From positions 585,197-649,196 of the forward strand of contig SJRY01000040.1 in assembly GCA_011319805.1 (NCBI GenBank): a stretch of 64,000 nucleotides of DNA, read 5' to 3'. How positions within the stretch are numbered: the stretch's first letter is position 1; the number at the start of each line of letters is the position of its first letter. Position numbers and translations under genes: made by a program. Below the pieces are notes generated by a model. It saw nothing but the letters and a program-made list of their open reading frames with translations. It ran no database searches and was not told where the DNA came from. Shown here piece after piece: positions 56,235 through 64,000 of this stretch. This stretch comes from Macrocybe gigantea. Taxonomy: Eukaryota; Basidiomycota; Agaricomycetes; Agaricales; Callistosporiaceae.

Positions 56235-59200
56235 ATGACAACAGAATATAAGGGAATTATCGCTGATCTGAAATCCTTCACAGGAGATCGAACAGCCTTC
56301 GACATTTGGTGGAGGAAGATGAAACTCTACATAACTGCACATGGAGACCTTACCGATGTACAGAGGATTGGAGCAGTACTATCCAGAATGACTAACGGAC
56401 CAGGAGCCTACTGGCATCAAAGAAAATCGACACTATGACTAATCAAAGCACATGGGCCAATTTTGTAACTGAAATAGAAACACGATTCAGCAATGTCATG
56501 TCACCATCGCAAGTGGGAAGCAAATTATTCAACATCAGACAAGGAAACTGATCCATTGACAAATTCCTAGATGAATTCGTAGACCTCGCAGAGAAAGTGG
56601 GGATGACAGAAACAGCTCCTTGTTTCCTACTCGAGAAGAGCTTAAACCGGAGGACAGCAGAAGCTGTACACTCAATCTCTGTACTTCCAACGGATAGAGA
56701 TGAATATATCAAGACAGTTCGAGTGATTGGACGAAACATCGATGAACATAGGAATGTAATAAGGGGAGAATTCGCAAACAACCAATGCAAACCTGGAAAT
56801 CTGAGCCAAGGAGCAGGACAGGCCATGGAAGTCAACAAAGTATGAAGCAACAATTGCTTCAATTGCAATAAGCCAGGACACCTCTCATAAAACTGTCCGG
56901 AACCACAAAAAGGAGCAGCAAACATCACATGTTTCAATTGTGGCTTGAAAGGACATTACACACAAAACTGCAAGGAAGAAAAAGAAAGGAAAATCCCAAG
57001 TCAGAGAAGTGGAAGAAGATAAGGATGAAGAAAGCTCTGACAAAGAGGGTTTTGTCGAAGGGTCTGATTAAGAGGTGCTAAATCGTGACCCATACAGCTG
57101 AAACAGACTTGCTTCAATACCAGATGTAGATCATCCCATACTCTGAAATACACCATTCCTGCAAAGTGATCTGAAGCACCAAGAAAAACCATCCGAGGGG
57201 ACAAACCACCCAAAAGGAAAGAACTTGCAATACTAGCAAAGATACGAATGCGAAAGGGATAGCAATGATAACACCAGAAGTCGATAGCAGAGCAGACAGG
57301 ACCTGCATCAATACTGCCATAGTAGCAAAAACAGGATTGAAGATATGATGAATCAAAAGGATTCAAATCATAAATGCAGACAGATTACCCAACTGCCAGA
57401 AAACAGCAGATCGGATAGTGGAAGTCCACATCGACATTAAAGGACACAAAGAGCACATAGAAGCCATTGTACTTGACATCAGAAAGACCGACATGCTACT
57501 GGGACATGACTGGCTTGTCTATCACAATCCAACAATCAAATGGAGGACAGAAGAGATCGTCTTTAACAGATGCCCAAAACATGCAAGATAAACCACCAAA
57601 TGATCAAAATATAGAAAATAGCTGAATGAGTGAAGACCACAGCCAGCGACAGGATGGGGACTCAGATACCTCTATATCTGATGAGATTCAGACACCTTTT
57701 TAAAGAGAAGAACTTCGATCATTTACCAGACTACAAGGAGTGGGATCATGAAATAAACTTAACAAAAGATGCACCCAAAATGATACTGAGCAAGGTCTAC
57801 CCGATGACGCAGAAGGAACTAGAGGAGCTAGATGCCTTTGTCAAAGAAGGACTAAGAACAGGGAAGATATGCCCCTCAAAATCACCCTACGCAGCACCCT
57901 GTTTCTTTCGAAATAAGAAGGATGGCAGCAAACAACTTATTCAAGACTATCAAGAAATAAACAAATATATGGTCAAAGACAAGTTCTCATTACCATGCAT
58001 CAGCGAGCTCCTCAACGTACTACAAGGAGCAAAGTACTTTAACAAGATCGACATTATCTGGGAATACAATAATGTACACATCTGAAAAGAAGACGAATGG
58101 AAAGCAGCCTTCCTAACAGCAAGAGGACTCTTTGAACCGACAGTCATGTACTTTGGACAGTGCAATGCACCAGGCACTTTTAGCCAGATGATGGCAAGCC
58201 TCTTTCAAGACCAAATACAAAGGAGAGTGTGCATAATCTATATGAATGACATCATAATCATCAGATGAACATGAGAGGAACTCCAAAAGAATACAATAGA
58301 AATCATGGAGATACTGAACAAGAACGACCTATTCATCAAAGGACCAAAATATGTCTGGGAATCATCAAAAGTCCAGTACTAGGGTATATCATAGGAGAGG
58401 GGAAAGTAGAAATAGAACCAGAGAAAATTACAGCTGTACAATCCTGGCCAACCCCAAAAATGAAGAAAGAACTACAGAAGTTCTTGGGATTCACAAACTT
58501 TTACCGACGATTCATCAAAGGATATGCAAAAGTTGCTAAACCCTTAACAGAGCTGACTGGAAATAAGACATTCCAGTGGACAGACAAGCAGCAAAATGCT
58601 TTCAAGGAGCTAATTCGACACATAACCTCGGCACCCATCCTAGCACTACTACAAACAGAAGGAAAATTCTGAGTTGAAACGGACACCTCAGGATATGCCA
58701 TCAGAGCGGTACTATTACAACAGCAAAAAGGACTGTGGCACCTAATCGCCTTCATTTCAAGATGCATGACCCTAGCAGAGCAGAACTATGAAATCTATGG
58801 CAAAGAACTCCTTGCAATAATGGTGGCACTGAAGACATGGAGACAATACCTCCTAGAAGCTTGAGAGAAGTTTGAAATATTGATGGATCACAAGAACCTA
58901 TCATACTTCCGAAAACCACAGCAACTCAATTCGAGACAGATCAGCTGATACCTGAAATTACAAGAATATGACTATGAATTATGACACGTACCAGGAAAAG
59001 TGAATGGAAAAGCAGACGTCCTATCACAAATAGCAGGATATGAAGAAAACCTAGTAGAGAAAGATGACATACAAATAATCAAAGAAGCTGCATTCATCCA
59101 ACATCTGGAAGAGAATAATGAATGAGATTTTGAATTTATGATGTTCGAAGACGAACACCCACAAAAAGAGGGAGCAGAAAATAATGAAACAATACAAACA

Positions 59201-60655
59201 AGAGGAATCATGATGATCGAATCTCCAAGAATAGAACAAATCCTACAATGCACATGAAGGAAAATGATCATAACAACAGGACTGAAGGAAAAACCACACT
59301 GGTTCACAGAAGAAGACCACATCATATACACAGGAGGAAAAATCTACATTCTCCCAGACAACAAACTAAAGGAAGATATCATATTTGAACACCACGACAT
59401 GCCCATCGGAGGGCACCCAGGACAATATCGTATGCACGAGCTCATAAACTGCACCTACTAGTGGCCATCAATGTTAACGGACATCAAGAAATAGTGAATG
59501 GATGCGAAGCATGTCAGTGAAATAAAATCATCCGACAAAAGAAACATGCACCACTACATCTGCATGAGGTTCCACAGCAGCCATAGAAAGATATCGGAGT
59601 AGATCTCATAGGACTGCTACCCAGCTCGAACAGCTTTAATGCCATTGCCGCAGTCACAGACCACCTGACCAAGATGATCCACCTGATTCCCACAAACACT
59701 GAACTCACAGCAGAAGGCCTTGCATGACTATATCAAGACAATGTGTAGCGACTTCACAGAATCCCATGAAAGATTATCAGTGACCGAGGACCCCAATTCA
59801 CAGTACAATTCATGACAGCACTTCTAAAACTACTCGGAACAAAGCAAAATCTATCAACAGCCTATCACTCATAGACAAATGGACAGGCAGAGCGATGCCA
59901 TCAAAAGACAGAAGCTTTCCTCAGAAGCTTCACGAACAACCTACAGGATGACTGGGCAGAATGGATAGTGATCGCAGAGTACCAATATAATGACAAAACG
60001 CACTAGGGAACGAAGGAGACACCATTCTACCTCAACTATGGAATGCACCCCTAGAAGAGAGAACCACAGACAACAGAAGGGAACAACCCTGCAGCAAAGA
60101 ACTTCATCGAAAGAATGGACCAAATATGGAAAGAAGCAAATGCTGTGCTGCAGTATGTGCAAACACAGGCCAAAGACAATTACAATGTGAGATGAAGACC
60201 AGCCCATGAATACAAGAAAGAGGATGGAGTATGGCTTGAAGCCACCAATATCACAGTCAATTGATCATCAAAGAAGCTATCAGCACTCCAATATGGACCG
60301 TTCAAGGTGATCGAAAAGAAAGGAGCCTCAGCATATCGCCTGGAACTCCAGCATCATGGCAGCTGATACACCCCATGTTTAATGAAACACTACTCACACC
60401 CTACAAAGGACTCCGTTTCAAGATACAAGAGTGACCATCGCTGCCACCCTCTGAAATCATAAATGATGAAGAAGAGTATGAGATAGAAGAAATTCTAAAA
60501 AGAAAGAAACAAGGAAGGGAAACACTATTCCTGGTCAAATGGAAAGGATACAGGCATAAGGAAAACACATGGATCAAAGAGAAGGAACTGGGGAATGTGC
60601 AGCAAGCTCTAGACCGCTTCCTAAGAAGACTGCGAACCAGGATAAAAAGACCATG
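56235..60655 (+). pseudogene. Decayed gag-pol: capsid, CCHC knuckles, protease, RT, RNase H, integrase, chromodomain
   Basis: Capsid-like frame 56235-56438 (IIADLKSFTGDRTAFDIWWR), two CCHC zinc knuckles at about 56853-56975 (CFNCNKPGHLS then CFNCGLKGHYTQNC), and protease around 57416-57590 (DMLLGHDWLVYHNP). Reverse transcriptase spans 57630-58380 (SKSPYAAPCFFRNKKDGSKQ, LQGAKYFNKIDI, then IIYMNDIIII). RNase H lies at about 58670-59040 (VETDTSGYAIRAVLLQQ), integrase at about 59390-60130 (HHDMPIGGHPGQYRMHELI, AAVTDHLTKMIHLIPT, ISDRGPQFTVQFMTALLKLL) and the chromodomain at 60463-60620 (EEYEIEEILKRKKQGRETLF, LVKWKGYRHKENTWIKEKEL). Dozens of in-frame stops come mostly from CAA/CAG/CGA to stop and TGG to stop changes. 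The RT active-site YMDD reads YMND, so the polymerase would be dead even without stops. Confidence 0.92.
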
Positions 60656-60687
60656 ACAAGAGGGAAGAAGACCAAAAATCACACATC

Positions 60688-61085
60688 ATGACCACCAATG
60701 CCTCTGTCAGCATCGACAGCAGTGATGACAGCCACGCACCTACCCCCAACTGCCCGAGCGACCTTGAGAATCTGGCAAGGATTCTCAATGCTAGCGACTA
60801 CATGGACTCCCTCACCATCACACTCAGTGCATATCTGCGCTATGTTATGACTGTCCGCATGCACCTTTGGACTGGACAAACCCCTGATGGAACCAGTCCC
60901 ACAGTAGCAGAATGCATTGCACTTTGCGAGGCAATGGAAATGCTTCGCACAGAAAACTGGTGACTTAAACTCCTCACCACCACACTCCATCACATCCATG
61001 CCTATAATGAAGAGCTCATTCATACAGGGCCCTGCATGCCGCGACTGCCTGGGAGACCAATAATGGGTGGGGACAGCTGGACTAA
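60688..61085 (+). pseudogene. Third ORF after the chromodomain, old copy
   Basis: Starts MTTNASVSIDSSDDSHAPTP and continues SDLENLARILNASDYMDSLT. The ATG overlaps the TGA of the preceding frame (ATGA). It stops at TGA (60961-60963); beyond the stop the same frame continues LKLLTTTLHHIHAYNEELIH. The younger copy at 63177-63567 shows that this TGA, and the TGG before it, were CGA and CGG, so the stop arose by CpG to TpG change. Original length about 130 codons. No family recognised; a leucine- and alanine-rich helical protein is likely. Confidence 0.75.
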
Positions 61086-61123
61086 GGTCTTTTTGTGAGG
61101 ACATGAATCTAAAGAGAGGGTAA

Positions 61124-61441
61124 TGTTACAGACATCGCCCAAAGGACCATTCAATTTCTTATCTTATCTTTCCCATATCTCTTATCCTCCCCATCATGCT
61201 GTGCAGTGTGCAGCCATCAAGTCATTTCACTTCTCTAGTCATTCTAAGTCATCTCCTTCCAGTCTTACTCATCCGCAGTCTACAGCATTGTGCAGCCCAT
61301 GGTCCGTGCTCAAGTACTGTAATGTATATAAGGACTCCCAGATGTACCAGTAGCACTAGACTTAATATTCTATTTGCCATCGTCTTAAACTGCTCTCACA
61401 CTTAGTCTGCCTGAGTCCTTTAAGATTCGTCTAGCCTAACA
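61124..61441 (+). repeat. 3' LTR of old Ty3/gypsy element
   Basis: Begins TGTTACAGACATCGCC and ends GTCTAGCCTAACA, followed by the duplication TGTAA. Differs from the 5' LTR at many positions, almost all C/T or G/A, including different losses at the same ancestral CpG sites. Confidence 0.93.
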
Positions 61442-61446
61442 TGTAA

Positions 61447-61780
61447 TCTGCCAAGATCATAAATCATTACTCATGACTTTTATCACTATCTTTTCTATGC
61501 TCTTTCTTATTTGCTGACTAAACTACCAAGTCTAGAAGTGCTGCACATCAGATCAATCTCCTCAATGCTAAGAACAAATAATAAAGGCTGGCCTAAGTTG
61601 CTGATAAAACTAGATATGATTAAAATTATATAATAAGTTGAGTTAGAGTACTGCTTGCCAGAATGCTACTAGTCTGAGATATAAACTGCTTCTATACTAA
61701 TACTCTCACAAACAGCCTGAGTGCTTGGACATGATTTAATTTAATTGATTGCAGCATGCTTGACTTGATGATCATTAGTT
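61447..61780. other. AT-rich flank, no recognisable content
   Basis: Very low in CpG and without open frames. Probably the upstream part of the same decayed LINE-like sequence that becomes recognisable at 61781, but I cannot show this. Confidence 0.35.
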
Positions 61781-62588
61781 TTGCTACTTCAGGCAAACCA
61801 CTTTTTCTTGCAAATGCCTTACTCTGATATAGTTAGTAGCACTATTCAACTGCTGCACAATTGCACAGAACATCCTGACTTCCCCAATCTAATCTACTTT
61901 GGTAGGGATTTCAACTGTCACTATGAACTCTGGGATAGAGTTCATACATTACAGTGCACATGAGGCAAGATGCTGTATAATGCAGCACTTGACCTTAGTC
62001 TTGATTGGGTGGAGCCTTCCAACTATAGCCGACATTTATCTCCCATAATCTGGAGCTATGCCCTTCAGTTATTGACTTGATATTTACTTTTATTGAATTA
62101 ACAGAAGTAACTCCTTGCATCGTTAATGTATACAGGCTGACATTGGACTACTTACCATTGTCACTTACTCTTGACATATCACTGCTGGATCTTTCTGATC
62201 TTTGGTGGACTCTTGCTAAGGACAGTGTGGCTGAGTTTCTCTTGAACATCACTGGTGATCTTCTCAGTATAGACTTGGTCTCAATCAAGGTACTGAATGA
62301 CCTTGAAAGTGCTTTCCAAACACTTTCAAGGTCAGTTGACTGAGCATGGAATTTTCATTCTAAGGAATGCAAGCTGTCAAAATGAAGCAAAGGCTGTAGA
62401 ACTAGCATTGCTCCAAGACTTTGGACACCTTCAGACAGACCTGTTCTGAAGGGACCATCGCATCTGGTGATGAGCCATTAAAGATGCTAAATGCACCTTC
62501 TTTGATCAGCATATCAAAAAAGTGGCTAAAAATCTTGACATCTATAGAATCTTGCTGCATTGATGAAGCAGAGACCACTACCAGTGTA
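61781..62588 (+). pseudogene. Decayed LINE (non-LTR retrotransposon) endonuclease fragment
   Basis: An open frame 61781-61963 contains LIYFGRDFNCHYELWDRVHT, a slightly changed form of the GDFN-x-H-x-LW motif of apurinic-type endonucleases carried by LINE elements. A second frame 62077-62343 reads LTLDYLPLSLTLDISLLDLS, matching the SDHxPL-type C-terminal motif with the aspartate-histidine pair degraded. Stops and frame changes separate them. CpG is nearly absent. The sequence is broken off at 62588 by the Tc1/mariner fragment. Confidence 0.6.
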
Positions 62589-62822
62589 CAGTACCCTTGC
62601 AAAAGTTTTGCAACATTACGTGTAAACAATAAATAAAATTACTCTCTACCTGCCCATACCCCACCTACCATGCCTAAGACACCTGGAACCAAAAACACAT
62701 CACCAGAGCTGTGATCCCTCATCTATCACAAATCCAAAGAAAACATGCCAATTCAAGATATTGCCACTTTTGTTAGAAGGGACCGCAGCACCATTTTTCG
62801 CATTCTCAAAAACTATGATACC
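62589..62822 (+). mobile_element. Tc1/mariner-type transposon fragment: terminal repeat and transposase N-terminus
   Basis: After a TA at 62587-62588 comes CAGTACCCTTGCAAAAGTTT, typical of a Tc1/mariner terminal repeat start. An ATG at 62670 begins MPKTPGTKNTSPEL, a stop, then SLIYHKSKENMPIQDIATFV and RRDRSTIFRILKNYDT. This is the helix-turn-helix DNA-binding head of Tc1/mariner transposases (recognition helix RDRSTIFRILKNY). The frame is cut at 62822 by the young LTR element. The rest of the transposase would lie beyond that element, outside this window. Confidence 0.7.
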
Positions 62823-63139
62823 TGTTAGGCTAGACGAATCTCAGAAGGACTCGGGCAGACTAAGTGCGAGAGTGGTCTTGAGATGATGGCAAAAGGAATA
62901 TTAAGCCTAGCGCTACTGGTACATCTGGGAGTCCTTATATACATTACAGTACTCGAGCACGGACCATGGGCTGCGCAATGCTGTGGACTGCGGATGAGTA
63001 AGACTGGAAAGAGATGACTCAGGATGACTAGGGAAGTGGGATGACTCGATGGCTGCGCGCTGCGCAGCATGATGGGGGAGATAAGGGATGTGGAAAGATA
63101 AGATAAGAAAATGATAGTCTTTGGGCAGCGTCTGTAACA
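62823..63139 (-). repeat. 3' LTR of young Ty3/gypsy element
   Basis: Starts TGTTAGGCTAG and ends GTCTGTAACA on the + strand. Nearly identical to the solo LTR at 54170-54489; differences are two substitutions and about three missing single bases, mostly in short runs (for example GTGGGAAAG versus GTGGAAAG). Confidence 0.92.
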
Positions 63140-63176
63140 TCACCCTCTCTTTAGATTCGCGTCCTCGCGAAAAACC

Positions 63177-63567
63177 TTAGTCCAGCTGTCCCACCCGGTA
63201 TTGGTCCCAGGCGGTCGCGGCACGCGGGGCCCATGTATGAATGAGCTCTTCATTATAGGCGCGAATGTGGTGGAGTGTGGTGGCGAGGAGTTTAAGTCGC
63301 CGGTTCTGTGCGAAGCATTTCCATTGCTTCGCGAAGCGCGATACGTTCAGCTGCAGTGGGGCCGGTCCCATCAGGGTTCTCCGGTCCAGAGGTGCGTGCG
63401 GCGGTCATAACATAGCGCATATATGCGCCGAGTGTGATGGCGAGGGGGTCCATGTAGTCGCTAGCATTGAGAATCCTTGCCAGATTCTCGAGGTCGCTTG
63501 GGCGGTTGGGGGTAGGTGCGCGGCTGCCCTCGCTGCTGTCGATGCTGATGGGGGCATTGGTGGTCAT
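63177..63567 (-). CDS. Third ORF after the chromodomain, young copy (frame break)
   Basis: Starts at 63567 with MTTNAPISIDSSEGSRAPTP, then RPSDLENLARILNASDYMDP, LAITLGAYMRYVMTAARTSG, AAERIALREAMEMLRTE. The start ATG overlaps the TGA stop of the chromodomain frame (ATGA), which suggests translation by termination-reinitiation. The frame ends at 63292 as TEPAT. The old copy shows a run of four A at this point where this copy has two. Restoring the frame lets it continue RRLKLLATTLHHIRAYNEEL to a stop at 63177, about 130 codons in total. No known domain; predicted helical. Function unknown. Confidence 0.7.
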
Positions 63568-64000
63568 GAAGTGTGATTTTTGGTCTTCTTCCCTCTTGTC
63601 GTGATCCTTTTATCCTGGTTCGCAGTCTTCTTTAGGAAGTGGTCTAGAGCTTGCTGCGCATTCCCTAGCTCCTTCTCTTTGATCCATGTGTTCTCTTCGT
63701 GTCCGTATCCTTTCCATTTGACCAGGAATAGTGTCCCTCTCCCTTGTTTCTTCCTTTTTAGGATCTCTTCTATCTCGTACTCTTCTTCATCATTTATGAT
63801 TTCAGGGGGTGGTGGTGATGGTCGCTCTTGTATCTTGAAACGGGGTCCTTTGTAAGGCGTGAGCAGTGTTTCATTGAACACGGGTGTATCAGCTGCCATG
63901 ATTGCTGGGAGTTCCAGGCGATATGCGAGGCTCCTTTCTTTTCTACCACCTTGAACGGTCCGTATCGGAGTGCCGATAACTTCTTTGATGGTCGATTGAC
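63564..64000 (-). CDS. Pol C-terminus with chromodomain, young element
   Basis: Frame 63564-63899 reads VFNETLLTPYKGPRFKIQER, then a proline-rich stretch, EEYEIEEILKRKKQGRGTLF, LVKWKGYGHEENTWIKEKEL, QQALDHFLKK and a basic tail. The chromodomain is intact: the aromatic residues (Y, W, W) for the methyl-lysine cage are present. It directs integration to histone-methylated chromatin in chromoviruses. Upstream, at about 63880-63940, small length differences from the old copy (CCTCGCAT versus CCTCAGCAT, CACCCG versus CACCCC) disturb the integrase-chromodomain frame. The rest of integrase lies outside the window. Confidence 0.8.
   Translation of the reverse strand, partial: QSTIKEVIGTPIRTVQGGRKERSLAYRLELPAIMAADTPVFNETLLTPYKGPRFKIQERPSPPPPEIINDEEEYEIEEILKRKKQGRGTLFLVKWKGYGHEENTWIKEKELGNAQQALDHFLKKTANQDKRITTRGKKTKNHTS

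Larger units (their letters stand above)
54974..61441 (+). mobile_element. Full-length, mutated Ty3/gypsy chromodomain retrotransposon (old copy)
   Basis: A 6.47 kb element with two direct LTRs (54974-55291, 61124-61441), flanked by a perfect duplication TGTAA (54969-54973 and 61442-61446). Order inside: gag, two CCHC knuckles, protease, reverse transcriptase, RNase H, integrase, chromodomain, then an extra small ORF. This order with a C-terminal chromodomain is that of chromoviruses. A purine tract AAAGAGAGGG (61111-61120) precedes the 3' LTR and would prime plus-strand synthesis. I could not identify a tRNA primer-binding site after the 5' LTR. The coding frames carry many TGA and TAG codons from transitions, so it is inactive. 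The two LTRs differ at many sites, nearly all transitions, so insertion is old. Confidence 0.95.
62823..64000 (-). mobile_element. Young Ty3/gypsy chromodomain element, 3' end (runs off right edge)
   Basis: Same family as 54974-61441 but in reverse orientation and rich in CpG. It contains the 3' LTR (62823-63139), the purine tract (about 63141-63154), the third ORF, the chromodomain and the end of integrase at the window edge. The five bases before it are ATACC (62818-62822); the matching copy should lie beyond the right end. Small one-base length differences from the other copies occur in short runs. Confidence 0.9.

Overview
The window looks like nuclear DNA of a filamentous basidiomycete, most likely Agaricomycetes. 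Genes are dense and carry many short introns of about 45-70 bases. Housekeeping proteins are interleaved with basidiomycete-type families such as a P450 with an FIAGPHACIG heme loop, a DUF1295 reductase-like protein and an ADF-H/PH protein. Intergenic distances are often only 30-200 bases. Exon structures here were read by eye from conserved protein signatures and splice consensus, so exact splice sites are approximate.

From 1 to about 53.6 kb the window is ordinary genic sequence. In order: clathrin heavy chain (partial, -), a PQ-loop protein of the Any1/SLC66 type (-), GDP-mannose transporter (+), pyruvate carboxylase (+), a nitronate-monooxygenase-type flavoprotein (-), SmB (+), a 4 kb stretch without recognisable genes, an Ecl1-type small zinc protein (-), a 3.5 kb sparse stretch, the Shr3 permease chaperone (-), a Bem3-like PX-PH-RhoGAP protein (-), an Fe-S L-serine dehydratase (+), a cytochrome P450 (-) divergent from a DUF1295 membrane protein (+), an unrecognised ORF, an ADF-H/coiled-coil/PH protein (+), Caf40/Rcd1 (+), Sur2 sphingolipid hydroxylase (+), Mak16 (-), an Fmp32/CCDC90-type mitochondrial coiled-coil protein (+), a ubiquitin C-terminal hydrolase (-), a p24-alpha cargo receptor (+), mitochondrial enoyl reductase Etr1 (-), an ATP-dependent DNA ligase (-) and a YANK/STK32-type kinase (-). 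Several belong to shared processes: secretory traffic and glycosylation (clathrin, PQ-loop, Gmt1, Shr3, p24), lipid and redox chemistry (P450, DUF1295, Sur2, Etr1) and RNA or ribosome metabolism (SmB, Caf40, Mak16).

From 53.7 kb to the end the window is a transposon block. It holds a 159 bp palindromic MITE-like element with TA flanks, and a solo LTR with a perfect 5 bp duplication. Next is a full-length, heavily mutated Ty3/gypsy chromodomain retrotransposon (54974-61441, duplication TGTAA). Beyond it a decayed LINE endonuclease fragment is interrupted by a Tc1/mariner transposase fragment, which is itself interrupted by a second, younger copy of the same Ty3/gypsy family running off the right edge in the opposite direction. 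Comparing the copies shows that the old one lost most CpG sites by transitions. It also reveals a small third ORF, placed after the chromodomain with an ATGA overlap, that I do not recognise.

Four conserved genes (SmB, serine dehydratase, ADF-H/PH, p24) have apparent one- or two-base frame breaks, mostly at short homopolymers. The LTR and ORF3 copies show similar single-base differences. Assembly indels are therefore a realistic explanation, although intron alternatives exist for two of the genes.
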